From Sindora glabra (lineage: Eukaryota; Streptophyta; Magnoliopsida; Fabales; Fabaceae): a DNA stretch of 64,000 nt. Position 1 is the first letter of the stretch; the number at the start of each line of letters is the position of its first letter. The notes under the pieces are model-generated. The model saw nothing but the letters and a program-made list of their open reading frames with translations, ran no database searches and was not told the DNA's origin. The stretch spans positions 50,496,876 to 50,560,875 of the forward strand of contig CM035231.1 in NCBI GenBank assembly GCA_020226215.1, written 5' to 3'. The position numbers were made by a program, and so were the translations under genes. Shown piece after piece: positions 48,150-58,868 of the stretch.

Positions 48150-49029
48150 TATTGTGGCACTGTCTTAGTTATCTCAACAAGTTCCTCTATTAGAGGCTTA
48201 GTATTACCATCACCAATCTCATTATTATAAGTTTGTTGTGTCTTTCCCCCTAAACCATCATACACCATAAGGGTTATCTCAGGATCAAAATGAATAACTA
48301 CCTTTGACTTGGATTTCTTGCTATCTTCTAGAGTTTGATTTTTCAAAGAACATAACATCATGACTTCTCACTATTTTCTTATTGAAAGAATGCTATAGCC
48401 TAAAACCAAGCATGCCTTTTGGGGAACCATGGGAAATGCACTCCTTGGTCTATGTATCAAGTTTACATCATTTGCCTTTTGAAATGTGGACAAATGCCTA
48501 GTAGCCAATCACCTTCAAGTAATTGTATGACACCTTCTCTATCTAAAGGATTTGAAGGTGATAGGTTAATTATGTCAATAGAGGTCTTTATAACCTCACC
48601 CTAAAATGACTTTGGGAGTTTAGCATGAGATAGCATGGATCAAACTTTTTCCACAATAGTCCAGTTCATTCTCTCAACTACACCATTCAAGTGTGGTGTC
48701 TTTGGAGGTGTCTTCTCAAGTTTAATGTCATGGATTTTTCAATATGATTCAAATAAACCCTAGTACTTGCCACTATTATCAGCTTACATGCACTTTAATT
48801 TTCTTCTAGTCTCCCTGTCTACCATGGCATGAAACTCCTTGAATGCTTAGAGGACTTGATCTCTTATGTTTATCAAAGATACCTGTACCTTTCTTAAATG
48901 ATCATCAATGAAGCTCACCAAGCAATAAGCTCCGCCAAGGGATTTCTCTATCATAGAACAAACATCTATACATACTAGATCAAGCACATGTTATGTCCTT
49001 TTGGATCGATTTGCCTTCAAGAATGATAC
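48150..49029 (-). pseudogene. Copia integrase core
   Basis: The minus strand reads LDLVCIDVCSMIEKSLGGAY (first catalytic Asp block), CLVSFIDDHLRKVQVSL, then KLKCM-stop-ADNSGKY (family RTDNGGEY, second Asp present), KTPPKTPHLNGVVERMNWTI (Glu block) and MLSHAKLPKSF. At least four stops interrupt it. The segment right of 48854 has no counterpart in copy 1. Confidence 0.88.
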
Positions 49030-49497
49030 CTGGTGTTATTTACTAGTTAAGCAATCTATGCAGGGTTCTAGCATTTTGCCTTTCATACTAAGGAGGATCT
49101 CCTTATTTGTGAGGATTTGTAGCTCCTTCTCATTCATGTGACTACACTTTTTATGCCATAATTCAAGGCTTGAGTCATTATAGGCAATATTACCTTCTCC
49201 CTTGCATACTTTTCCTTGCATGATGTACAAAGAACCTTGTTTCTTTCCAGCATACTTTCCAGCAAGTTTCCATTTGCTACTAGGAAAATAATTCATCTAT
49301 CCAGCATTATCAAACCTCCTAGTTGAGATAAGGTTGATGCACATATTTGGAATATGCCTCACCTTCTTCAACATTAGCTTACATTCCACACCAATCATCA
49401 AAGTGATATCTCCAATTCCAACAATTTTACTAGTGACTCAGTTTCCCATCTTGTCTACACCAAAATCAACTTTTTTGATATAAAGGAAAGAAACTTT
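49030..49497 (-). pseudogene. Copia protease tail and GAG-pre-integrase domain
   Basis: The minus strand begins with KKVDFGVDKMGN-stop-VTSKIVGIGDI (end of the protease region). Then VRHIPNMCINLISTRRFDNA, and an open frame 49296-49036 with KQGSLYIMQGKV, LELWHKKCSHMNEKELQIL (His/His of the integrase zinc finger) and CIDCLTSK (Cys pair). The protease Asp-Thr/Ser-Gly site is not present. Confidence 0.85.
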
Positions 49498-50797
49498 TGT
49501 TAGGATTAAGAGCCAAACAGACAGTAAAAATTAATCGATCCCAGCTAAAGGATCCATGCAAAACATTTGATTAGAATAAGGATTTGATTAATACCTTTCC
49601 AATGATTTAGGAACTCATTCGTTAATCACCTTTTTAACTTCCTTTGGTCAAAAACTTCGAGGCACCCACACAAACCAGCGAATCAATAGCAAACGTTTCA
49701 CTTTCACTAATTGGAACTCACGTCTGTTTATTTTGTAATGTTAACTATGCCTTTCAAGGGTTGAAAAGGGCTGTTAGGTTTTTCCATGTTAGGGATGCGT
49801 GAATAATGATATTATTACCCAACAAGCCTATTTAAATAGATGCATAGAAAATCCTAACTAATTGAGCTTTATTCCATGTATAATTATAAGCTTATTATTG
49901 AGCCTTATAATTATAACATGGAACTCTTAAATATTAGGCCCAAACAATTTAGTCCATCAATTCTAAATCTACTAGATTCTAAGTGTGCAACCCTACAGGC
50001 TCTTATTACATTGGTAATGTCATAAATCACATTAAGGACAACATTGAATGAGCAGTGTCTAGCAACACATCATTGTTACGTAAGTAATGAGAAAGTTAGT
50101 GATTCGATTGAACCTTTACATGTGATCATCATCTATGTCCTTTTATCTTAGACATCTATATTAAGAATGAGACATGGATCTTGTTATCCCTGTATAGCCC
50201 AATCCAAAGGTTTCTTGATTTCTAAGTAAGCTGATTGAAGTAAATGTAATTGAAATCCCATGTCAATTCATTTAAGTATGGCCATAAATTTTATCAACTT
50301 TATTTAATCAAAGGGCCCATAGATGTTACTTCTGTTATATAGGAAGGACAAATTCCATCTTAATCATACAAATCCCTTCACATAATATGTGATATATCCA
50401 ATAACTACCTTTGCATTTACTCAACCATGAGTGATATAGAGTAGTATCAAAGTATGAAACTCACATGTAGGGAACCTTGACGATCTCAGGTCAAAGGACC
50501 ATATTATAATGATCATTAAGAATCACTCATGACACTTATACAATGATTCATGTAGTATTCTTAGGGTGGGTTGATCCAATATACAAGTTCTCTAACTTGT
50601 ACTCATATGCAAACTTAATATTTCATATAAGTCACCACACATACTAGTCTTAACATATCAAAGCAACCTAATTCACAATGATATATGACCAAGAACATTT
50701 AATAATATAATTATTTTATAGTTATTATCATAATTAAATATATTACGCAGATAATATATGTAAAAATATGATAATTGAAATTGCCATTAAAATAACA
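49498..50797 (-). mobile_element. Nested solo LTR inside the copia, replacing protease
   Basis: About 1.3 kb has no copia homology. It reads TGTTATTTTAATGGC...CTTAATCCTAACA on the minus strand (TG...CA ends), with no ORF and LTR-like content. The flanks AACTTT and CGATT do not form a clear target duplication. Copia sequence resumes on both sides, but the stretch from zinc knuckle through the protease active site is missing, so there was also a deletion. The identity as an LTR rests on its ends and size only. Confidence 0.6.
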
Positions 50798-50819
50798 CGA
50801 TTCAAATTTATAATCATCA

Positions 50820-51547
50820 ATATTATAATTTGCTATAATAGTAGCAAGTGAATTTAGGACGTGATATGGATCACCCTTAAGACTTACCTTAACCTCTAGT
50901 TTTGCTTTTTCCATGAGTCTCACTTATCCCATGATTCTTTACAATGTTAGTCTTTGTTTGGTTAGATGTGCCTCTTTCCTTCCTCCTAGCTTCTTCATTT
51001 AATAGATTGTCATCTACAACATCCATGGTGAGTTTCCCTTTTAGGGCTAAGTTACTTAGAGTAACAATTAAAGTTTTCTAACTTTTTGGTAGGGAATTGA
51101 GGAGTAGAAGGGCTTGCAATTCATCATCAATTTTCTTCTCAATTTTCATTAATTGTTTCATGAGCCCTTTAAAGGTGTTTACGTACTCAATCATACTTTG
51201 ACCATCCTTGTACTCGAACTTTATCAAGCATCTCATCAGGTGGGCTTTATTATGAGGTGTCTTCTTTTGAATCATGGACTCTAGCTTTGTCCATAATTTG
51301 TAGGCATTGGTATATGTAGACACATGCTCAAATAGGCTTTTATCAATGTACTTGCAAATCATGCTGACAACCTTGTGATTCAAAAGTTCCTACTCCTAAT
51401 TGGTCTTACTCTCCAACTTGAACTCATTTGTGATAGGCTCATGCAAGTCCTTGCAATATAGGTGTTCCTCCATCATGGGTTTCCAATAAGAATAATTCTC
51501 ATGGTGAGCTTAAACATGTCACCATCGTGAGTGATAATAGTCTCCAT
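50820..51547 (-). pseudogene. Copia gag, broken
   Basis: The minus strand starts at 51547 (METIITHDGDMFKL). A frame change leads to NYSYWKPMMEEHLYCKDLHE, then stops, then a long open stretch 51383-51078 (LFEHVSTYTNAYKLWTKLES, HLMRCLIKFEYKDGQSMIEY, IDDELQALLLLNSLP) typical of the copia gag family (UBN2/DUF4219 type). Near 50855 a degraded CCHC knuckle start (FTCYYYSK) is visible before the foreign insertion. The protein cannot be made whole. Confidence 0.85.
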
Positions 51548-51577
51548 CCTAAATCACACAAGATTGTGACAACCTCT

Positions 51578-51598
51578 AACCAAGAGCTTTGATGCCAT
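51578..51598 (-). promoter_or_regulatory. Copia primer-binding site
   Basis: On the minus strand, immediately after the 5' LTR, the sequence reads TGGCATCAAAGCTCTTGGTT. It is complementary to the 3' end of plant initiator Met tRNA with two or three changes, the usual copia primer. Confidence 0.8.
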
Positions 51599-52328
51599 TG
51601 TTGGAAAAAAGGTAGATACTAGAATTATGGAAGCGTACCCTTTTCCCTCTTTGTATGATTAAGATAGGCAATTAGAAAGTGCAAAAATAGAGATAGGAAA
51701 ACACAAATTTTTACATGGAAAACCTTTCAAAAATTGAAGGGAAAAACCACAAGACCTTAGGTCCAAAATCTTCCACCATGATCGTAGGATTACAAATGTA
51801 TTTTTCTTCTCTAGTACAACTCTAGAGGATCTCACAATGTCTCACCCATTGAGGATGGATTACAAGAATTTTCCCTCACCCAATTTAGTGGATCACTCTC
51901 ACCTTTGTGGTGGAACTCATGTTAGTTTGAGAAACACTTAAACTCTTCAAGCAAAGCGGCTCTCATTATTTCTCTTTTTATCTTGGAGAAACTCTTTTGC
52001 TTGATGTTTGCTCAAATGAATGACTCACCCCCTAGAGGACGTCTATTTAGAGGGAGGGATTGGAAGCTTGTGCCTGAATCCACTAAACTCTAGAAAAATC
52101 TTCTATTTAATCCTTCTTTCTTTCTTTGGGTGGCCTTTGATATTTCCAATTCTTGAAAATTGTAGTCTTGAATATTATTACCTTTTTCCAATGCATGGGA
52201 AATTCGTCATCATAATTTTAAGTGCTCTATAATTAATAGAGCATGTATCATCCCATTTGAGAATATTGGTATTTGAGTTTTCCTTTTGGTTGGAGGTCCA
52301 CAATTAACGAAGGGATCGAAACCCAACA
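51599..52328 (-). repeat. Copia 5' LTR
   Basis: A 730-bp LTR, TGTTGGAAAA...CCCAACA on the plus strand. It pairs with 45706-46429 along its whole length. This copy carries transcription start signals in the minus direction. No equivalent exists in copy 1. Confidence 0.9.
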
Positions 52329-52333
52329 AAAAT
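52329..52333 (+). repeat. Copia target-site duplication, right
   Basis: AAAAT directly after the CCAACA end of the right LTR. It matches the left flank and confirms the element boundaries. Confidence 0.85.
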
Positions 52334-53087
52334 ATCATTTCCTTTTTATTAATCCAAGAATTAATTAGTATCGTTTCTCAAAGGAGACATACCCTCCTCA
52401 ATTATAAAATTGTATACGCGTAAACCACCTGACCTTACTTCGTAACCCGTATATCTCATTACTTTAGCATCTAATAAGCATAATGAAACAAACTATATCC
52501 TCATTCATGATTTCAAAAATACATCTTTGACCTCAAACACAGATTATTTTTATCTTCAAATTTATTAATTATGAAGGTTGAAGTTTATGCTCTAAACATG
52601 TCAATATTAACATCAATATTTCCATTGCAATCAATTCCTTCATGAATAAATTAAAATATTTTTTAAGGGCTTAATCAATTAAATGATAGCCAGCTCTAGC
52701 TAATTCTATTTGGTTTAGTAATTAAAGGTTAATATTTTCCAAACAGAGTCCCAAAATCTGATTAGACATAATAGTCGCTTGGATACAATATCAACTTTTT
52801 TTAGTTGTACGGACGTAAAGACCTTTATTCGCACAAACATCTAACTTTCATTACTCGTAAACACTATGCTTATATTTATAATAGGTATCCTCTCGTAAAC
52901 AGAAATTATCTAATAACCTATTTATATTTTAGTTTCTTCTGCTCTCTATTAATTTAGGCATTGAAAAACACTTGGTGATGTCTCCATCACCTCACGTGAC
53001 TAATGCCCTTTATTTTACCAGTCATTCAATTGGATCCGATTTTCTGGATATATGCAACACTTAAGATGTACATAGTGATGACTTACA
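52334..53087. other. AT-rich intergenic region, nothing recognised
   Basis: Former target flank of the copia. No gene or repeat was identified. Confidence 0.5.
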
Positions 53088-53095
53088 TATTTTCA

Positions 53096-53632
53096 TAGGG
53101 AAATTACAAAATATCTTTTTTAATTTTAGGGTGGTTGGGTTTTTTCCTTTTTTAACTTTTGAAATTATGAAATTTCTTTCTTAAACTATACAAAACGTGA
53201 AATTAACATCAATCATTAATTTAATCGATTATTTTATTAAATTATATGACTTTTCATAAACATTTTATAGAACAAGAATTACAATATTACAATTATTAGA
53301 TTATTTAATTATTTTTTCACATATAGTTTTTTCAATTTATTTTAAAGTATTTAATTATTATTCCATACATTTAATTTAATGTAATTTAATTATATAATAT
53401 AAAATTTGTTTTTGAAAAATGACAAGACAACCAACATTTTGCAATATTATGATTCTTTGTTTAAAAATTTATTAAGAAAATGCATATAATCTAACAAAAT
53501 GGTGAATTTAATTGATGACGAGTGTCATTCTAGATTTTGTATAATTTAAGAGATTGATTTTTAAATTTATAAAATTAAAGGGGATAAAATCCAACCACTC
53601 TAAAATTAAACGAGGTGATTTATATATTTTCT
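53096..53632. mobile_element. Long-TIR hAT-like MITE with 8-bp target duplication
   Basis: A 537-bp fold-back element. The left arm (TAGGGAAATTACAAAATATC, then AATTTTAGGGTGGTTGG, then ACTATACAAAA) is mirrored on the right (AAAATCCAACCACTCTAAAA, TTTTGTATAATTTAAG), giving imperfect inverted repeats of about 110 bp. Perfect 8-bp direct repeats TATTTTCA flank it (53088-53095 and 53633-53640). An 8-bp duplication and a TAGGG end fit the hAT superfamily. No coding capacity. Confidence 0.75.
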
Positions 53633-53640
53633 TATTTTCA

Positions 53641-54904
53641 ATTATGCCCACAATATTAATTGTCCTAGCGTCCATCTTTCATGTAATTTAGCATATATAA
53701 TACACGGAGCTAGAAGTTATTAAAGTGCAAGTGCCCACAAAAAATTATACTAAAAAAAATGAAAGCACCAACTTTTTTAATAAATTACATGTTATGTGTT
53801 AGTGATATCCGTCAACTAGTTGTAGCATGTCATGATCAAATGAATGCAGCCACACTATTACAATATGCAATAGGCTTATTCAGATATTGCGGTCATGGGC
53901 TGCGCACTGCAAATGGGTACGTGATTTATTGAACACAGGACCGAAGAAAAAGAAAGAAAAAAACCTCTGAACCAAGTTGCTGCATTTCAGACCAATTCCC
54001 TTCCTTATGTCCCATAATGATTTCCTCACTTGATTTAGTGTTAATGTATAAGAATTAAAGAAAATAATAAATAATTTTAATTTTAGAAAAGATGAGTTGT
54101 AATTTACTAATATATTCTCTACTAAAAGATAACTTAAGTAAGATAATAAATGTGATCTTAATTTCTATGGGAACAAATTTTTTTTCTTTAAAATGATACT
54201 TTAAAAGATATGGAGAAAATATTATAAATTGAAACTAAATCCACTGCATTTAATACAATCAAACTCCTTTAAAGTATGATATACTTTAAAGGGTGAGGTG
54301 AGATGTCACAATTTTTAATAAAAAATTAAAAAGTGAATAATTATAAATTTAGAAATTATTTTTATTCTATTATTATTTATTAATTTTTAATTAAGAATTA
54401 TAATGTCTCGTTTTATTCTTTAAGATATGGACGATGCATTTTAGTCGAGCTCAAATCATAGTTTAATTGAATTTAAAAGTGGAAAATCGATGGATCCCCA
54501 CGAAAACGTCTAGTAGCTACCACCCATAATTTACACATCTTTCTTTGTTTTAAAATCATGAAATTAATATCCACTCGCTTTGATATAAAAACAATGATTA
54601 TTAATTCAAAATAGGGTGGTTCTTCGGTGCATACTAAAAATGTAGTATCAATATGATCCTCTCAGCTTTTTATGAAAATATTGTATTTTTTTTTCTAAAA
54701 TTTGGTTATTCTTTTTCCTTATATAAATTACAAATTTTTTATGGAGTGCATAAATTTTTGTTGCAAATATAAGTGTTTAATGGTACAAGATTTATGAAAA
54801 GAAAGTTTATAAGACCTTATGAAGAAGTTATAATATATATTTAAAATGTTACACCCTATATCTTTTATACTTATATAATTTTATGAAAAACTTATACAAT
54901 TTAT
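53641..54904. other. AT-rich intergenic region, no gene supported
   Basis: No coding signal or RNA gene seen. A short segment at 54614-54665 (GGTGGTTCTTCGGTGCATAC) may be the end of another MITE, but no partner was found. Confidence 0.45.
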
Positions 54905-55320
54905 GTAAATTTTGAATTTGATTCATTGTTCATGTAAAATGTTTCACACTATTAGTGAATAAGAAGAAAATATGCTATCAAAAGCCTAATAAAATTAAGA
55001 ATTTTTAACTGCAGTAAAAAACTTCTAACAATTTTTTATTGACATAGTAATATATGAATGAGTGATAGTATAAAATTAATTTACATTGAGAGTGGATCAA
55101 ATTTAAATTATTTTGTAAAGAGTTTAAATTTGATCCACTATCTTTGTAGAATGTTTTACACTATTACTAAATAAGAAAAAAATTATTAAAAAAATTAAGA
55201 ATTTTTAACTATAGTAAAAAATTGAATAATTTTTCATTGATATAATAATACATAAATGAGTAATAGTAAAAAGTTAATTTACATTGATAGTAAATCAAAT
55301 TTAACTTGTTAGTTAAAAAG
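54905..55320. repeat. Tandemly arranged fold-back repeat with perfect hairpin
   Basis: Two related units share ACACTATTA(G/C)TGAATAAG, AATTAAGAATTTTTAACT and TTAATTTACATTGA. Between them is a perfect 17-bp inverted repeat, AGTGGATCAAATTTAAA (55091-55107) and its complement (55123-55139), around a 15-bp loop. The arms extend less perfectly to about 45 bp. It looks like a MITE that inserted near or duplicated itself. Confidence 0.6.
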
Positions 55321-55644
55321 TTGTAAATTTTATAAAATATTTTATAAAATCACGTGACTTTCCCAAAGTTCACCTAAGAAAAAAACCTACTAAAGCACTG
55401 TTGCAGCATTTATTGCAATTGCAAGTACAAAATTTCAATAACCGTGGTGTAATTTATATTTTGTGTATTATAAAATTATATACCAAAAACCCTTAATTAT
55501 GTGTATAAATTTAGAATGCCTTGGTGTAAAACAATGTTATTTTTATAATCGTTATTCACAATATATATATACATGTAGATATATATAGTTTACCTCGTCT
55601 CACCCGCGTAGGGTGGTAAAATATTTGAAGAAGGGCATTGGATT

Positions 55645-56511
55645 TGTTGTATAATTGCATTAAAAAGATTTTGAAGGGAATTATCAAGTAATTTAATAAA
55701 CAATCATAGGATCATGAATATTTATTTGTCCTCCGTAGAATTAAATATGCAACAATTGAATGTGATGGAAGAAAGAACACAATGAATCACCAAAGGCTAG
55801 ACTTGCTATCAACTTCTGTTAGAGTGAGAACAAGCACTTGTTCACCACCTTTTTTGTAGAATTTTGTGTAAATCAAAACTAGATCTTAATAGAAAGGGAG
55901 CATAAATGGAAGGAGTGTTTTTCTTCCGAATTTTATATATATATAGTGCTACACAAATTGCCACACACATGACCTATTTATAGATTGCTAGATGTCTCTT
56001 CACAAATAGTCACAATCATTAGAAGAGACATATTACTTCATTGAAAGGAAATGTCTCCTCACAAAAGGTCACTACCTTTTGAAGAGACATGTGAGTTTAA
56101 TGAAGGAAAATAATTATTGGCAGCCAATAACTACCTTTCATGTTGGCACTATTCAGATTGCAACACTTGTTGGCAATCTAACAATGACACTTGTTATCTT
56201 TCTATTGATCCACTTTGTGCCACACTTTTGTGCCACATCATATAGTTCACCTAGCTACCTCTACTAGTGTCACTCCACCTTAGTTGAGTGTCACTTATTA
56301 GCTACGTCCAGTTAGGGTGAGCTAGTTGTGAGCTCTTACAAGTTAACTTTAACAAATCTAAGCTTACTCAAATTAGTTTTAGTTATTTTTAAGCTGAGTT
56401 GAGCTTTATTAAGCTTGTCTCCACTCATATTACCAACGTGTCAAATCTATTCAGTCATTTTTGTGCATTTATTGGATTTATATGCTTACACATGTTCATA
56501 TAAGTCCAACA
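55645..56511 (+). mobile_element. Candidate solo LTR
   Basis: An 867-bp, more complex sequence with copia-like ends TGTTGTATAA...AAGTCCAACA, flanked by GATT on both sides (55641-55644 and 56512-56515). A TATATATATAG box lies near 55940. There is no primer-binding site, polypurine tract or coding region next to it, as expected for a solo LTR. Boundaries are inferred from the ends and the short duplication only. Confidence 0.55.
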
Positions 56512-56748
56512 GATTTAAATTTAATTTATTTAATATAAATTAATACTGCACTATCACAAATACGTGAAATGGTGTTGGGAAGGAAGAGCCTTTATTGGGA
56601 AAATCACAATGAATGTGATGTTCTAAAGGGTGGTGGAGATTGCTCAGGTCTCCCCGACGATCAAGTGAGATTGTATTATGGTAGAATAAAATTATTAGCA
56701 AGTGAACATCTTCCAAGAACAAGTATCGAATTAGTATCTGGCTTAAAT

Positions 56749-57172
56749 GTAATTTTAGTCCCTAAAATATAAATTATGTGATTTTGGTCCCTCAATATTA
56801 AATACTTGAATTTTATTCTTTAAATATTAAATTGCTATAACTTTGTTTTCCTATTTGAATTTTATAAATTTTTAAACCTCACGAGATCATTATTACTTAA
56901 TTTAAGCATGAAAGGAAATTTTTGTCCAAATTCTAAAAATTTTGAACAAAATTAATGAATTATATCTAAAAATCTGAATCATTTTAAAATTTAATTATTT
57001 ATAAGAAGTTTAAAAATGTGATTTATTTGAAAAATACTGCATTGAATACTTAAAGATTAAACAGATAGTGACAAAATTGAATCAATTTAGTATTTAAACG
57101 GATTAAAATAATTTATTTTAAATTAAAAATTAAAATTATATAATTTATATTTTAGAGGGATGAAATTTGTAT
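56749..57172. mobile_element. MITE with about 30-bp inverted repeats
   Basis: The left arm AGTCCCTAAAATATAAATTA is matched by the right arm TAATTTATATTTTAGAGGGA (reverse complement) with few mismatches. The 424-bp sequence between is AT-rich and non-coding. The target duplication is not resolved. Confidence 0.55.
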
Positions 57173-58590
57173 TGAAGCTTTAGTACTTATGGATATATAT
57201 AGAGATTGGACAATCTTATTCATCGACCCACGGACAATTCACGTTTGTGATTGGAGAAATACTCTATATATTATGATAAAGCAAAAAAAAGGGCAAGGGA
57301 AAAGAACTAACTCTCTATTTGAGCACATATAAAAAGAATATGCCAAAAAAGAAGAAAAAAACATTTAACTATATTTGAATATGTTTTTATTTTTTTATTT
57401 TTAAAAATTATTTTCAAATTGAAGGAAAATAAATATTAGAGAGTCTTCAATATTTCAAATAAGAAAATATTTATTATAATTATAAAGTTGACATCAAGAA
57501 TAACAAAATAAATTAAGAAAACATCTAAAAGTTATTTTTATTTTTATATTTTTAAGTTGCATATTTAGAAAACAGTTCTTAAAAATAAATTTTGAAAACA
57601 TGTTCTCCTGCTTTTACAAATAAAAAAATAGAAAATTACTTTTAAAAATAATAAACAAATGTGCTTTTTTTTCCATTTTTCATTTGCGTCTTCTTCAAGA
57701 ATTGAGACATACAATCCCTGTATCTAAATCTCTTACAAGCTGTTTGAAACAAGTGAATTCATTTCTCATGTCTTGGAAATTTTCGTTTTTAAGACATTCA
57801 CCAAACCATAAAAAAGAATAGTTTACAAGCTATAATAATTATATGTATAAACAATGTTTTATAAATTGAATTAGACATCGAGGTCGAAAGAATTTCATTC
57901 CACAATTTGAATGGTACACCGATTGAACCAATAATTTTACGGGACAACATTATAATTAAAACAGCTATATATTATATAAAATTTTATAAATAAATTAAAT
58001 ACACATCCTCAAATTTTGATTTCCTCAGATTTAATCTACTTAACATAATAAATTTAATAAATATTATTATTATAAAAATAGAATTTGAGATTAAGTTTGT
58101 TTTCTTTCAATTGATTCTTCAAATTTTTAATGAATTTTTTTATAAAAAAATTTATAGGTAAGGTTAATCCATTAACATTAAAAGAATGTAAAATAAATAA
58201 AAGAAAATAATCTTTTGGCCGGAGCATACTCTCGAATTGGATCAATTTTTTAATTCAATCTAATTCATGTCAATTTTAGCTAATTTAAAATGATTTGATC
58301 TTCAGTATAATTTTAGCGTGGGAATCAAACCGTGTAAAGCGCCGATTGACTATTAAATTGGTCCAACCGTCCGGTCCAATTTAACTTTACAAACAGGTAA
58401 TAATTATACGTAGGTGAAAAAAAAATTCAGTCCCAATAGTCCATTTTAATATTGACAATATCTGCGATTACACAGGGCACAACGTATAATCGTGACTGCA
58501 AACTGCGAACTGTTATTACAAAAGATGTAGTGGATTAGGCCCTTCCCAGTAGTAGGATTACTACAACACGCCGCAGTCTGTGAGCTTCAT
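57173..58590. other. AT-rich intergenic region downstream of the small gene
   Basis: No gene is seen. The 58465-58515 stretch (TCTGCGATTACACAGGGC, ATCGTGACTGCAAACTGCGA) is CpG-containing and recalls the CpG-rich MITE family at 18.5 kb, but no ends were found. Confidence 0.45.
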
Positions 58591-58596
58591 TTGAAT

Positions 58597-58836
58597 TCAA
58601 GAGCCAAGGTTGAGAGAACCATTACGGTCGCCTTTGACTTTGACGTTGGTGGTGTTGTTAACACTCAAAAGCTTTTGATTATCGCCATTAAGAAATCCAG
58701 CAGGAGCTTGAAAAGGAACTGGGTTATTAACGCTGGGATTCGATTGAAATGGAGTTGGTGTGGTGGCAGCGGCCGGCCGGCTGCTGTCGCCGCCGTCCAC
58801 CAAGTCAGCAAACCCTCGAACCAGACCAGCTGCCAT
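58597..58836 (-). CDS. Small hypothetical protein, 79 aa, apparently intact
   Basis: A single uninterrupted frame starts at ATG 58836 and ends at TGA 58597-58599. The N-terminus MAAGLVRGFADLVDGG is followed by a Pro/Thr/Ser/Asn-rich middle (TTPTPFQSNPSVNNPVPFQ, APAGFLNGDNQ) and a C-terminus VNNTTNVKVKGDRNGSLNLG then S. There is no signal peptide or membrane segment. GC content is far higher than the surroundings and confined to the ORF. TATA-like boxes precede it. I do not recognise the family. The NN..N.K..G.V/LNLG-like tail is weakly reminiscent of the Asn/Gly-rich pseudogene at 20.6 kb. Confidence 0.65.
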   Translation of the reverse strand: MAAGLVRGFADLVDGGDSSRPAAATTPTPFQSNPSVNNPVPFQAPAGFLNGDNQKLLSVNNTTNVKVKGDRNGSLNLGS

Positions 58837-58856
58837 GGATGAAAGACGAGCTTTTC

Positions 58857-58868
58857 TCTTTATATAAT
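58857..58868 (-). promoter_or_regulatory. TATA-like box upstream of the 79-aa gene
   Basis: On the minus strand ATTATATAAAGAG lies 21-32 bp upstream of the ATG, which would leave almost no 5' UTR. A second TATA-like site (GCTATATATTATAATT, about 58960-58976) lies about 130 bp upstream and would give a more usual leader. Confidence 0.4.

Larger units (their letters stand above)
33513..48854. repeat. Large direct duplication, copy 2 (part visible in both)
   Basis: This is the collinear partner of 1-15164. At its left edge the LINE continues uninterrupted from 29.1 kb. At its right edge the copia element continues to 52328. Copy 2 is therefore the structurally ancestral arrangement on both sides, and the break belongs to copy 1. 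If the duplication is tandem, the full copy 2 unit is 15165-48854, about 33.69 kb. Confidence 0.95.
45706..52328 (-). mobile_element. Full-length Ty1/copia retrotransposon, copy 2, dead
   Basis: This 6.6-kb element is bounded by perfect 5-bp target duplications AAAAT (45701-45705 and 52329-52333). On the minus strand, in order: 5' LTR (51599-52328), primer-binding site, gag (about 51547-50820), a foreign insertion (49498-50797) in place of the protease, GAG-pre-integrase, integrase, RT, RNase H, polypurine tract, and 3' LTR (45706-46429). The INT-RT-RH order is copia. The LTRs differ at 15 of the first 119 positions, so the insertion is far older than the large duplication. Confidence 0.95.

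Noticed and set aside
50711..50923. 70-codon minus-strand ORF MRLMEKAKLEVKV...
   Set aside because: It is a wrong-frame reading across the end of copia gag into the inserted block. The gag zinc-knuckle frame is a different one.
56569..56772. 67-codon plus-strand ORF (and an overlapping minus ORF at 56540-56722)
   Set aside because: Both are of ordinary composition, directly beside a solo LTR and a MITE, with no family match. The plus ORF runs into the MITE inverted repeat.
58591..58842. 83-codon plus-strand ORF overlapping the small gene
   Set aside because: It overlaps the minus-strand ORF completely. The minus frame has the better start context, TATA boxes and composition.
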